A DNA stretch of 64,000 bases from Methanocella_A sp963792125 (GTDB lineage: Archaea > Halobacteriota > Methanocellia > Methanocellales > Methanocellaceae). The notes beneath the pieces were generated by a model. It was not told the origin of the DNA, did no database searches, and was given only the letters and a program-made list of their open reading frames with translations. Of the stretch, positions 45,116 through 53,645 are shown piece by piece; position 1 is the first letter of the stretch; the number at the start of each line of letters is the position of its first letter. The stretch spans positions 168,646 through 232,645 of the forward strand of contig CAWBVA010000004.1 of the NCBI GenBank assembly GCA_963792125.1. Reading direction: 5' to 3'. Made by a program: the position numbers and the translations under genes.

Positions 45116-46768
45116 ATGGAAAAAATGCAGATCGCAGCCCGCGAATTAGTCGAAATGGTCCTGTCGGGCGACGTGACCACCCAGGACCAATTGAACAAGG
45201 CTAAGAAGACGATTAGCATAGCCCATGGCCTGTCGAAGCTCCCGCGGAACTCCGACATCCTTGCTGCGGCACAGGGCGACGAGCGAGGCGCCGTGGTCAC
45301 GCTGCTCCAGAAACGGCCGATGCGTACTGCATCAGGCGTGGCCGTAGTCGCCGTCATGACCTCCCCGGAAAAGTGCCCCCACGGCAAGTGCGTGCCCTGT
45401 CCCGGCGGCGTGGACTCGATCTTTAATTCGCCACAGAGCTACACTGGCACCGAGCCGGCCGCGCTGCGTGCCGTGCAGCAGAACTACGACCCCTACCGGC
45501 AGGTGACGGTGCGGCTGCAGCAGCTCCAGCAGATCGGCCACCAGCTGGACAAGTGCGAGCTGATCATCATGGGCGGCACCATGACCGCGCGGTCGCTGGA
45601 CTACCAGGAGTGGTTCGTGCGCCGGTGCCTGGAAGCGATGAACGACTTCGGCGACGCACCGCACTCGGTGCGCCCCCGGCCGACTCGCTTTATCGAGGAT
45701 GCGCAGGCGATCAACGAGACGGCCGTCATCCGCAACGTGGCCATGACCTTCGAGACGAGGCCGGACTGGTGCCGGGAAGTCCACATCGACCGGATGCTGT
45801 GGCTAGGCGGCACGAAGGTAGAGCTGGGCGTGCAGAGCATTTACGATGACGTCCTGCTTGGCATCGAGCGGGGCCATACGGTTGCAGACAGCGTAGAGGC
45901 CAACCGTGCGCTGCGCGACTCAGGCTTCAAGGTCGGCTTCCACATGATGCCCGGGCTGCCAGGCTCCGGTTTCGACCGTGACCTGCAGATGTTCAAAGAC
46001 CTTTTCACCGACTCGCGCTTCTGCCCTGACTACCTGAAAATCTACCCCACGCTTGTCGTGGAGAACACGAAGCTGTATGACATGTGGAAGCGAGGCGAGT
46101 ACAAGCCGCTGACCAGCGAGGACGCCGCACAGCTTATTGCCTGTATCAAGGAAACGCTGCCGCCCTGGGTGCGGCTGCAGCGCATCCAGCGGGACATCCC
46201 CTTGAAGCACATATCCGGCGGGGTGACGAAGAGTAACGTCCGGCAGCTTTCGGGGGACATCCTGCGGGCGTCGCAGAAGAAATGCCGCTGCATCAGGTGC
46301 CGGGAGATCGGGCATAAGCTGCTGGACGGGGCCATCCCGGACCCGGCGGCCATCAGCCTCCACGAGCACCGGATGGAGGTCTGCGGCGGCACGGAGCATT
46401 TCCTCTCTTACGACGACGCAAGCATCGACGCACTCATCGGCTTCCTGCGGCTGCGGTTCCCGGGAAAGCCACACCGGCCGGAGCTGGAAGGCGCAGCGAT
46501 CATCAGGGAACTGCACGTCTACGGGAAGATGGTATCCATCGGCGGCCATAACGATGCCGGGCCTCCGATGGTGTCCATCGGCGGCCATAACGACGCCTGG
46601 CAGCACCGGGGCTACGGGAAGGAGCTATTGAGGCGGGCGGAAGAGATCACTGCGGATGCAGGATACATGAAGATCGCCGTCATCAGCGGCGTCGGCGCGA
46701 GGGAGTATTACCGGAAGCTCGGATACGCGAGAGACGGGCCGTACATGAGCAAGCGCCTCGGCAAATAG
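45116..46768 (+). CDS. elp3: Elp3-type tRNA uridine-34 carboxymethylase
   Basis: Radical-SAM plus acetyltransferase enzyme that makes carboxymethyl-uridine at tRNA wobble position 34; archaeal Elp3 works alone. From ATG 45116 it has 550 residues; an in-frame ATG at 45047 would add 23 residues not typical of the family. The radical-SAM cluster motif is CPHGKCVPCPGG near residue 90; LGVQSIYDDVLLGIERGH and RIQRDIPLKHI are diagnostic. The GNAT domain (WQHRGYGKELLRRAEEI, ISGVGAREYYRKLGY) closes the protein. Odd: thirteen residues (MVSIGGHNDAGPP, then MVSIGGHNDAWQH) are duplicated in tandem just before the acetyl-CoA loop. Confidence 0.95.
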   Translation: MEKMQIAARELVEMVLSGDVTTQDQLNKAKKTISIAHGLSKLPRNSDILAAAQGDERGAVVTLLQKRPMRTASGVAVVAVMTSPEKCPHGKCVPCPGGVDSIFNSPQSYTGTEPAALRAVQQNYDPYRQVTVRLQQLQQIGHQLDKCELIIMGGTMTARSLDYQEWFVRRCLEAMNDFGDAPHSVRPRPTRFIEDAQAINETAVIRNVAMTFETRPDWCREVHIDRMLWLGGTKVELGVQSIYDDVLLGIERGHTVADSVEANRALRDSGFKVGFHMMPGLPGSGFDRDLQMFKDLFTDSRFCPDYLKIYPTLVVENTKLYDMWKRGEYKPLTSEDAAQLIACIKETLPPWVRLQRIQRDIPLKHISGGVTKSNVRQLSGDILRASQKKCRCIRCREIGHKLLDGAIPDPAAISLHEHRMEVCGGTEHFLSYDDASIDALIGFLRLRFPGKPHRPELEGAAIIRELHVYGKMVSIGGHNDAGPPMVSIGGHNDAWQHRGYGKELLRRAEEITADAGYMKIAVISGVGAREYYRKLGYARDGPYMSKRLGK

Positions 46769-46800
46769 CGCATATTCCGCTAATTATTGTGCAATAAGTA

Positions 46801-46820
46801 TTATATATTTAAAATATAAT
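46801..46820 (+). promoter_or_regulatory. Putative TATA box of the TPR gene
   Basis: TTATATATTTAAAATATAAT ends ten bases before ATG 46830. With the usual 25-base distance, transcription would begin at or near the start codon, giving a leaderless message. Confidence 0.45.
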
Positions 46821-46829
46821 TATCCGAAC

Positions 46830-48741
46830 ATGGACCTGACACCGGGCATTCGCAAAAGGCTCGACGACGCCAGCGAATACGTGTACGCCGCCCTTATCAT
46901 TATTTTATCCATTATAGCCATGACGATTTTCCTGTGGTTGATGTATGACCATCGCAGCCTCGCCACCACTGCGGAACAAATGGCGCTGATGAACACGCTA
47001 TTCGTATCCGATACTACCTCCCTCGTGGTGGCGTCCGCTGCAGTCGCGCTCTGTCTGTACCTGTCGTCGCTCCGTTTCGGGGACCTTCGCGGACCAGCTC
47101 CGGCTGGAAACATTTGCCGTCTTTTTCATTATCATGCTTGCGCCCATCGTCTTCATCGGCGCCGATATCCTGCTACAGCCGAAGCCACTGGAAGACATCG
47201 GTGTCAATATCGCCCTTGGCCTCTCGGTGATATCGATCGTATCCGGAATACTGTTCATTGCGATGTCCGTCATGCGCCTCAGGCCGGGGGAGCGGATTGG
47301 GGCAATGGTAGACCGCATCCGGGATGACTACCATGGCGCCGGGGCTGATTCATCCGCAGACTCGATAACCGTAATGCCGCAAATGGCCGGGGCTTCGCTA
47401 AGCCTGATAATCTTCATCAGGAAGCTCTCTGCCACGGGCGATCCTGATCCTGCGCGACAGTCCATTGACCTCCTTTCGAAGGCTGCGCTGGCCGAAGCCG
47501 GGAATGCACAGGACGTTAAGTCGATGGCCGCTGCCGGAGGGATGATCGCTCATATCGTCGAGGTCGGCACCATCGGCGCAGAGACCGGCAACATGGCCAT
47601 CGTGTGCCGGGCCATCGAGCGCCTGAAGGACATCGTTACAACCGCTGGCGCCGAGGCCGTCTCATCGGCAGCCTTCCGTGGAATCGGCTACACTTGCAAT
47701 GAGTGCATGAGACAGGGCGGCCGCTTCCGTACAGGCACGTTCGACCCGTGGCTGGCCGGCGTCTACGCCTCGATACATGACGCTACGGGCAAACGTGAAG
47801 CGCTGGACCGGGCGGTGGCAGCAACAGAGCGGGCGCTGGCAGATCGAAGCGCACTCACCCTGGAAGAGCGGGCGCGGGCACTATACTCGTCAGGCCAGGT
47901 GCTACGGAGAGTCGCCGATACAGACCACTCCGAGGAGAAAGCACTGCTGGCCATTTCGCAGCTGACCGAAGCACGGGCCATGGGCACGGTCAGCGGGCTG
48001 GAAGCCACGTTCATCGACATCGAGATCGGCAGGGCCTACGCCACGCTGGCCTCGATGAAGAACCCGATCAAGAGCTACAAGAAAGCCCTGTCCCAGTACG
48101 AGGAAGCCGGCAAGGCCATGAGTCCTGCGATATCCCGCTATGACACAGCCCTGCTGGACTCCCTGCAGGGGTATGCATACGCTATGCTGGCGGACGAGTA
48201 CAGCAAAGCACGTCGCTACGACGACGCACTGAACAGTGCGAGGTCCGCCATCGAGCGCTACACTTCTGCGGTCAGGTATTTCACGCCCGAACGTTCACCC
48301 GGGGAGCACAGCCTCATCATGTCCGGCGCAGGACTCGCTCACACGCTGATCAGTGAGATATATACCCACTCGCGGGAGTTCGGCGGCGCGCTGAAGCAGG
48401 CCACGCTGGCTATCAACTGCTATTCGTCGGCACTGGAAGCTGCCGATAAAGAGAAATCGCCCGAGAGCTACGCATCGCTTAAGGTCAGCATCGGCATCGC
48501 ACAGGTGGACCTGGCAGAAATATGCTTCAAGGAGAAGCAATACGACGAGGCGATCTCCGCCTGCGACCGCGCCATCGCCTGCTACAACGAAGCCCTGCGC
48601 ATCTATGAGGGCAGCGGCAAAGAAAAACAGGCGGCCCCGGCGAGGAAATACCTGAAGGAGGCCAACGACCTGTTTAACACGTTCATGATGATCGGCTCAG
48701 GCAGAGGCGGCCGACAGCTCGAGCTGGGGGACGGCCTGTGA
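46830..48741 (+). CDS. TPR-repeat membrane protein (one frameshift)
   Basis: About 637 residues. Four hydrophobic segments come first: YVYAALIIILSIIAMTIFLW, TTSLVVASAAVALCLYLSS, FAVFFIIMLAPIVFIGADIL and IALGLSVISIVSGILFIAMS; the frame changes near 47085 between the second and third. A large cytoplasmic helical domain follows, with tetratricopeptide repeats (SYKKALSQYEEAGKAM, YDDALNSARSAIERYTSAVR, YDEAISACDRAIACYNEALR). TPR arrays bind partner proteins. Its stop overlaps the start of the rubrerythrin-like gene as GTGA, so the two are coupled and may work together. Family not recognised. Confidence 0.75.
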
Positions 48742-49289
48742 AGGAAGCCACCGCGAAATGTATGCGTGACAGCTTCTGCTCGAACAGCATGGCTCATGTC
48801 AGGTACCTTTTGTACGCCCAGAAGGCGAACGAAGAGAGCTTTCCCTCCATAGCCCGACTGTTCCGGGCGCTGGCGCTTTCTCGTTACACGAGGGCATCGG
48901 AACTGTATCGCCTCACCCACGAGCTGATAGGCACGCACACGGCCTGCTCGGACACGTATTTTACCTTCGACCGGACCATGGACAACCTGGAACGGGCCAG
49001 GAACGCGGAATCCCACGAGGCGAACGAGGTAATTCCCGCCTATGTCGCGGTAGCCGAGTGCCAGGGCGAAGAAGGGGCGGCCAGAAGCCTGAAACGCTCG
49101 GCAGTCATCTGCCATCAGTGGGCAGCCATACTGGACCGTGTTTTCCTGGAGACACGACACGCGGCCGAGGAGCCACTGATCCGGGACGTGTACATTTGCA
49201 AGACCTGCGGCATGGTCATTGAAAACGTCCCCGAGGAAGAGTGCTCCGTCTGCGGCGGCGATGTGGCTGGCATCATTGCAGTGATGTAA
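48738..49289 (+). CDS. Rubrerythrin-like protein with altered diiron site
   Basis: A 183-residue protein from GTG 48738. It has the rubrerythrin plan: ferritin-like four-helix body and a C-terminal rubredoxin-type knot (YICKTCGMVIENV, EECSVCGG). The body keeps the recognisable helix starts (NSMAHVRYLLYAQKANEESF, FRALALSRYTRASELYRL, ESHEANEVIPAYVAVAECQ, ARSLKRSAVICHQWAAIL). By eye, the Glu of the first helix (GES.A..RY in normal proteins) is Asn, and the E-x-x-H pairs of helices two and four are gone. So peroxidase activity through a diiron site is doubtful; a one-metal or structural role is possible. Coupled to the TPR membrane protein. Confidence 0.75.
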   Translation: MKEATAKCMRDSFCSNSMAHVRYLLYAQKANEESFPSIARLFRALALSRYTRASELYRLTHELIGTHTACSDTYFTFDRTMDNLERARNAESHEANEVIPAYVAVAECQGEEGAARSLKRSAVICHQWAAILDRVFLETRHAAEEPLIRDVYICKTCGMVIENVPEEECSVCGGDVAGIIAVM

Positions 49290-49292
49290 CCC

Positions 49293-49524
49293 TGCAAGGC
49301 ACCAAGGTTCTAAGAGAAGACGCTAAGGCGCCACTTTTAGCACCCGAAGGTTTCAAGGCGCCAGGTCATTTTTTAATATTCAAGATGCTAAGAGTCCAAG
49401 GGAGTTATTATTCAATCCCGTACTTGGGATCTGGCGACTTAAAACTAAAAACAAAACTTGGCGCCTTGAAACCTTCGGGCTAAAAAGTGGCGCCTTGCGT
49501 CTCTTAGAACCCTGGCGGCTTAAA
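49293..49524. repeat. AAGGCGCC palindromic element, copy 2
   Basis: About 232 bases. Left: CAAGGCACCAAGGTTC, GCTAAGGCGCCACTTTTAGC, GAAGGTTTCAAGGCGCCAGG. Centre shared with copy 1: ATTTTTTAATATTCAAGATG, CAATCCCGTACTTGGGATC. Right: AACTTGGCGCCTTGAAACC, AAAAAGTGGCGCCTTGCG. As with copy 1, it begins a few bases after one stop codon and ends a few bases before the stop of a convergent gene. The two copies differ by a few bases and small indels. Confidence 0.88.
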
Positions 49525-49528
49525 TTAT

Positions 49529-49945
49529 TTAGCCGAGCAATTGCACGATCACTTTTCGTTGCCGGGGCCTGGTGTCGAAGTCCACGAGGACGATCTGCTG
49601 CCATGTGCCGAGCAGCAGTACCTTATCCTTGAATGGGACCACGATGCCGGGCCCGACGACGGAAGCCCTGACATGGGACATGCCATTGCCGTCGCCCCAC
49701 CGGGCATCGTGATCATAATGGGCATCGGACGGCGCGATACGCTCCATTGCAAGAGGGAAGTCCTTCTGCAGGCCTGGCTCGTACTCGATGGTGGTGATCG
49801 AGGCGGTGCTGCCCGGCACGAAGATAGTGACTATGCCCTCGTTAATGTTTCCTGCAGACACTACCTGCTGCACGTCTGCACTGATGTCCTTCATCTCGCC
49901 CCTGCCCTTCGATTCGAAGGTCAGTGTCGTCGTAAATGCCGCCAT
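49529..49945 (-). CDS. YjbQ/UPF0047 family protein
   Basis: A complete 138-residue protein. Diagnostic parts: VVSAGNINEGIVTIFVPGST, ASITTIEYEPGLQKDF, HDARWGDGNGMSHVRASVVG, GTWQQIVLVDFDTRPRQRKV. The family is widespread; a minor thiamine-phosphate synthase activity has been reported for bacterial YjbQ, but its main role is not settled. It starts at ATG 49945. The 3' end meets repeat copy 2. Confidence 0.92.
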   Translation of the reverse strand: MAAFTTTLTFESKGRGEMKDISADVQQVVSAGNINEGIVTIFVPGSTASITTIEYEPGLQKDFPLAMERIAPSDAHYDHDARWGDGNGMSHVRASVVGPGIVVPFKDKVLLLGTWQQIVLVDFDTRPRQRKVIVQLLG

Positions 49946-50137
49946 AATATCTCACTGTTAAATATACCGGATAATTTAATATCTCGTCTTAAACTTAATT
50001 GTACGATCATTGAATCTGGCAGGCAGCAAGCCCCTGGCGACTTTTTTCCTGCTGCGCCCGCCCTCCTGAGCCACACTTTTCCATGCTCTGTAGGCCTCAC
50101 ATAAGGTATTTAGCTTCCTCACGCACTGTATACCGCG

Positions 50138-52069
50138 ATGAGCGGAAGGAAGCCCTTTGAGCAGGCCCTCGATCACATATTCTGGTGCGATCAGTGTAAC
50201 GTGCCTCTGGTGTCAGGCACTTGCGGAGCCTGCGGCAGCCAGGGTCGTACTGTGCTGCTTTCGCCGCCGGGAGACGTGAGGCCGTGCTCGCCTTTCGAGC
50301 GTGGCATACTGCATGAGCTGCTCATGGACAACTACGGTGCCGATCCGACAGGCGACCGTATTGTCCTGCTCAACAAAATCCCGGGCGACGACAAGGTCGA
50401 CGAAGTGATCGTGGACGGCATGACCATTGCAGTCATGTCCTACGAGCTGGTCGACGCGGCATACAAGCTGGACCTGCGTCCGGACGGTGCGAAGATACTG
50501 ATTCCTCACGCTACCAAGAGAATCGTGACAGTGGACGTGCCCCGGGAAAAGCATCTCAATGGCAAGGGCGTCAGCGGGCGCTCCGTCACCGGCTGCACGC
50601 CGGATATACGTGCAGGCGACGTGGTGCTCATCAGGGCGAGCGAGACGTTCAACGGCTTCGGCGTGGCCCGGACAGACAGCGACGGCCTGACGAATCCCGA
50701 TGAGAACACGCTCAAGATTAGAAAGATCGGCAGCGGCACGCGACGGCTGAACGAACGGGTCAGCACGCTTGACGATGCCGCGGCCGCGAACGAGGCAAGG
50801 CTCCGCGACATGGAGAAAGACGCCATCAACACCATCCGCGGCGTCACCGGCCAGCGCCGGGACCTGCCGGTCACCGTCTCGTTCAGCGGCGGCAAGGACA
50901 GCCTTGTCATTATGTGGATCGCGCGTAAGGCAGTGAAGAAGCTGACAGCCTTCTTTGTGGATACCGGGCTCGAGTTCCCGGAAACAGTGGCATACGTGGA
51001 ACAGTTCACCCGCGACAGCGGGATCGGGCTGAAGGTCGAGCGGGCGGGTAGAACGTTCGACGAGAACTTTCCCTCTTTCGGCCCCCCTGCCAAAGACTTC
51101 CGCTGGTGCTGCAAGGTCTGCAAGCTCGGGCCCATCACCAGCTTCCTCTCTGCCGGCGAAACGATCACCATCGATGGCAAGCGACGATATGAATCCTTCC
51201 AGCGCGGGGGCATCAGCGCCGTAGAACACAACCCCTTCGTGCCCGGACAGACCAGCGTATATCCCATCCGGGACTGGCGGGCGCTTGAGGTCTGGCTGTA
51301 CATCCGCATGGAACGGCTGCCGTACAATCCGTTGTACGACCAGGGCTTCGAGCGCATAGGTTGCTGGCTCTGCCCGTCGGCACTGCAGGCCGAATACGTG
51401 CGCATGCGTGAGCTGCATCCCGATAAATATCGTGAATGGCAGGAGAAGCTGCACGCCTGGGCACGGGAATCCGGCCTGCCGCCGGAGTACGTGGACCTCG
51501 GCTTCTGGCGCTGGAAGGCTCATCCCAATAAAATGATCAACATTGCACGGGAGCGGGGGATACCGCTGAAGCCTGCGAGGACCGGCAAAAAGATGGCGCT
51601 CGACGTCATCCGCGGCGTCAGCCCCTGTACGGCAGGCGGCTACAGTATCGAGGGCGTGCTCAGCCTGGAGGGCCGCGCGTCCGACGAGGCGGTGAACGAG
51701 ACGCTGAAGACCATCGGGAAGCCGACGTACTCCGAAGACCTGGACATGACCCTGGTCAGGGCAAAGCGGGGCACGGCCAAACTGTTCGCCGGCGGCCAGG
51801 TGTACGCGTCTTCGGACGACCGGGAGACCGCGCTGCGGCTCTTCGAGGACACGGTGAAGCAGGTGCTGCGCGCGTCGCTCTGCGCCAGGTGCATGATATG
51901 CGTGAAAGCCTGCCCCCGCCGGGCGATCAGGGTTGACCGCGCGGGCGGCATCCGTATCGACGAGACCAGGTGCGACCAATGCGGTAAATGTACACGGGGA
52001 TGCGTTGTTGCGAGATATTATGACAAATTAACAGTTAAAACAGTAAAAAGCCCGCAAAATATATCGTAA
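50138..52069 (+). CDS. PAPS-reductase-like enzyme with zinc ribbon, PUA and ferredoxin domains
   Basis: A 643-residue multidomain protein. Residues 1-45: zinc ribbon (CDQCNVPLVSGTCGACG). About 60-190: PUA-like domain (DEVIVDGMTIAVMSYELVD, IRAGDVVLIRASETFNGFG), an RNA-binding type. About 225-510: adenosine-phosphosulfate-reductase fold with the ATP-pyrophosphatase loop VSFSGGKDSLVIMW (near residue 250), CCKVCKLGP and GCWLCPSALQ. About 580-625: two [4Fe-4S] motifs (CARCMICVKACP, CDQCGKCTRGC). This fusion is known from methanogens. The PUA and ribbon suggest a sulfur or thiolation step on RNA instead of free sulfate reduction; this is inference. Confidence 0.85.
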   Translation: MSGRKPFEQALDHIFWCDQCNVPLVSGTCGACGSQGRTVLLSPPGDVRPCSPFERGILHELLMDNYGADPTGDRIVLLNKIPGDDKVDEVIVDGMTIAVMSYELVDAAYKLDLRPDGAKILIPHATKRIVTVDVPREKHLNGKGVSGRSVTGCTPDIRAGDVVLIRASETFNGFGVARTDSDGLTNPDENTLKIRKIGSGTRRLNERVSTLDDAAAANEARLRDMEKDAINTIRGVTGQRRDLPVTVSFSGGKDSLVIMWIARKAVKKLTAFFVDTGLEFPETVAYVEQFTRDSGIGLKVERAGRTFDENFPSFGPPAKDFRWCCKVCKLGPITSFLSAGETITIDGKRRYESFQRGGISAVEHNPFVPGQTSVYPIRDWRALEVWLYIRMERLPYNPLYDQGFERIGCWLCPSALQAEYVRMRELHPDKYREWQEKLHAWARESGLPPEYVDLGFWRWKAHPNKMINIARERGIPLKPARTGKKMALDVIRGVSPCTAGGYSIEGVLSLEGRASDEAVNETLKTIGKPTYSEDLDMTLVRAKRGTAKLFAGGQVYASSDDRETALRLFEDTVKQVLRASLCARCMICVKACPRRAIRVDRAGGIRIDETRCDQCGKCTRGCVVARYYDKLTVKTVKSPQNIS

Positions 52070-52144
52070 AATCATTCCTGATTCAATTCACTCGAAAAGT
52101 TTAAAAATGCAGTGCGTATATTAGCACTTGATCATTTTACTGCT

Positions 52145-52357
52145 TCAGCTGTAATGATCATATACGTAGGGAGCGAGCTTCCATCCGAAGAGACACATGG
52201 CAATCGTGAACGCCAGGAGAATTGCAAGGTATGCAAAGTTCGACCATTCTCCTGCTATGTCCCCTGCAATCGCGAACAGGGCTATGAAGCCCGCCAGGAT
52301 GGTAATAGAAACACCAAACTCGATGAGATTAATCTTAAAGCTGGCCAAATTATACAC
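52145..52357 (-). CDS. Small membrane protein (70 aa)
   Basis: A 70-residue protein with two membrane helices: FGVSITILAGFIALFAIAGD and FAYLAILLAFTIAMCLFG, a short loop between, and a tail YVYDHYS. The plus-strand frame over the same DNA (52197-52400) is basic and lacks any pattern. Divergent from pdaD; the region between (52358-52421) should hold both promoters. Unknown function. Confidence 0.6.
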   Translation of the reverse strand: MYNLASFKINLIEFGVSITILAGFIALFAIAGDIAGEWSNFAYLAILLAFTIAMCLFGWKLAPYVYDHYS

Positions 52358-52421
52358 CAGGACATACTGGTGTCTGATTAGACTTATGCTTTACGATTGA
52401 CATCGACGGGAGATTAGATAA

Positions 52422-52922
52422 ATGAGACAAGGGCTTGTACCAAAGAAGGTGTTTTTCACCAGCGGCGTCGGCCGGCACAGGGAGATGCTGGAATCGTTCG
52501 AGATGGCCCTCAGGGACGCGGGCATCGAGAAGTTCAACCTGGTGACAGTCAGCTCCATCCTGCCGCCGAAGTGCGATATAATCAACAGCGGCGACGGCCT
52601 CAAAGAGCTGTACCCCGGCGAGATCGTCTTTACAGTTATGTCCCGCAACTCGTCCAACGAGCCCAGCAGGCGTATAGCGGCTTCCATCGGGTGCGCGATA
52701 CCAAAGGACCGCAACAAGAGCTTCGGGTACCTGTCCGAGCACCACTCCTACGGCGAAACCGAGGATTGCGCAGGCAAATATGCGGAGAGGCTTGCAGAAA
52801 ACATGCTTTTTACTTGGACAAAAGAGAAGCCGGAGAAAACAATGAACATCTCGAAGACCGCGGAAGTGGACGACGAGGGCAACTGGACAACAGTTATATC
52901 TGCTGCCGTGTTCATATTATGA
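52422..52922 (+). CDS. pdaD: Pyruvoyl-dependent arginine decarboxylase
   Basis: Makes agmatine from arginine, the first step of archaeal polyamine synthesis, and agmatine is also used for tRNA-Ile agmatidine. The 166-residue proenzyme has the self-cleavage site in VTVSSILPPKCDIINSGDG: cutting between Ser44 and Ser45 gives the pyruvoyl group. Other motifs: KKVFFTSGVGRH, FTVMSRNSSNEPSRRIAASI, GYLSEHHSYGET. Length matches the archaeal enzyme. A zinc-ribbon protein gene follows after seven bases and is probably in the same operon. Confidence 0.95.
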   Translation: MRQGLVPKKVFFTSGVGRHREMLESFEMALRDAGIEKFNLVTVSSILPPKCDIINSGDGLKELYPGEIVFTVMSRNSSNEPSRRIAASIGCAIPKDRNKSFGYLSEHHSYGETEDCAGKYAERLAENMLFTWTKEKPEKTMNISKTAEVDDEGNWTTVISAAVFIL

Positions 52923-52929
52923 AAAGGTG

Positions 52930-53445
52930 ATGCGACCAATGCGCTGTTCAGGCTGTAAAGAGGAGACCTTCGAGGAGGAGCTCATCGCGGGCAAATGTCC
53001 GCTGTGCGGCACGAAGATCATGGATTCGACCGAGTCTCCGGCATCATCGTCTTCCGAGCCCTTCATCAAATGTATCTCGGACTACGACGAGACGCCCATC
53101 GATCTCGCCGGAGCGCCCGTCAGAGATATCATCGAGGACATCTTCGAGGACATCTTCAGCGGGGTGGAGCGGACCCTGCTCATCAGCTATATGGCCTACG
53201 ACATCTCGCAGAACACAGGTCTGGAGATCAAGCAGGCCCGGAACGTGGCCCGGCAGGTCGTGGACCTGGAAGAAGCCTCGTTCGAGTTCGACGTCATACC
53301 TGCATGGTATGACGAGTTTAAGCTTAAGAAGTGCTCCCGCTGTGGCAAGATGCACCTGATGATCGGCAAGAAAATGCTCAAGGGCCGCATCGAGGATGGC
53401 GTCGGCGAGTATGACATCGAGTACGTCTGCCGCCGGTGCGCATAA
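52930..53445 (+). CDS. Two-zinc-ribbon protein, unknown
   Basis: A 171-residue protein starting at ATG 52930 (AAAAGG just upstream). Zinc ribbon one: MRCSGCKEETFEEEL and GKCPLCGTKI. Zinc ribbon two at the end: KKCSRCGKMHLMIGKKM and EYVCRRCA. The middle is acidic and helical (VRDIIEDIFEDIFSGVERTL, LEIKQARNVARQVVDLEE). Such layouts are found in archaeal adaptor or RNA-related proteins, but I do not recognise a named family. Close behind pdaD. Confidence 0.65.
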   Translation: MRPMRCSGCKEETFEEELIAGKCPLCGTKIMDSTESPASSSSEPFIKCISDYDETPIDLAGAPVRDIIEDIFEDIFSGVERTLLISYMAYDISQNTGLEIKQARNVARQVVDLEEASFEFDVIPAWYDEFKLKKCSRCGKMHLMIGKKMLKGRIEDGVGEYDIEYVCRRCA

Positions 53446-53645
53446 GCCTGCCCTGCGGCACATTTTCTATTTTACGGTTAAATTGCCTTTGTTATCCAAT
53501 TTTAAGATAGATATTGCCATATAAAATTAAACAATTGTAATTTTCGGCGATTTTTATAGAATATCGTTTATTATTGCCTTAAATGTAATATCTCCAATTC
53601 CCCCTGATTGCTAGCGTATATGGCAAATTGAAAAAGGGGTGGATT

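Noticed and set aside
52197..52400. 67-residue plus-strand frame over the small membrane protein gene
   Set aside because: Basic, patternless sequence; the minus-strand frame encodes two clean membrane helices.
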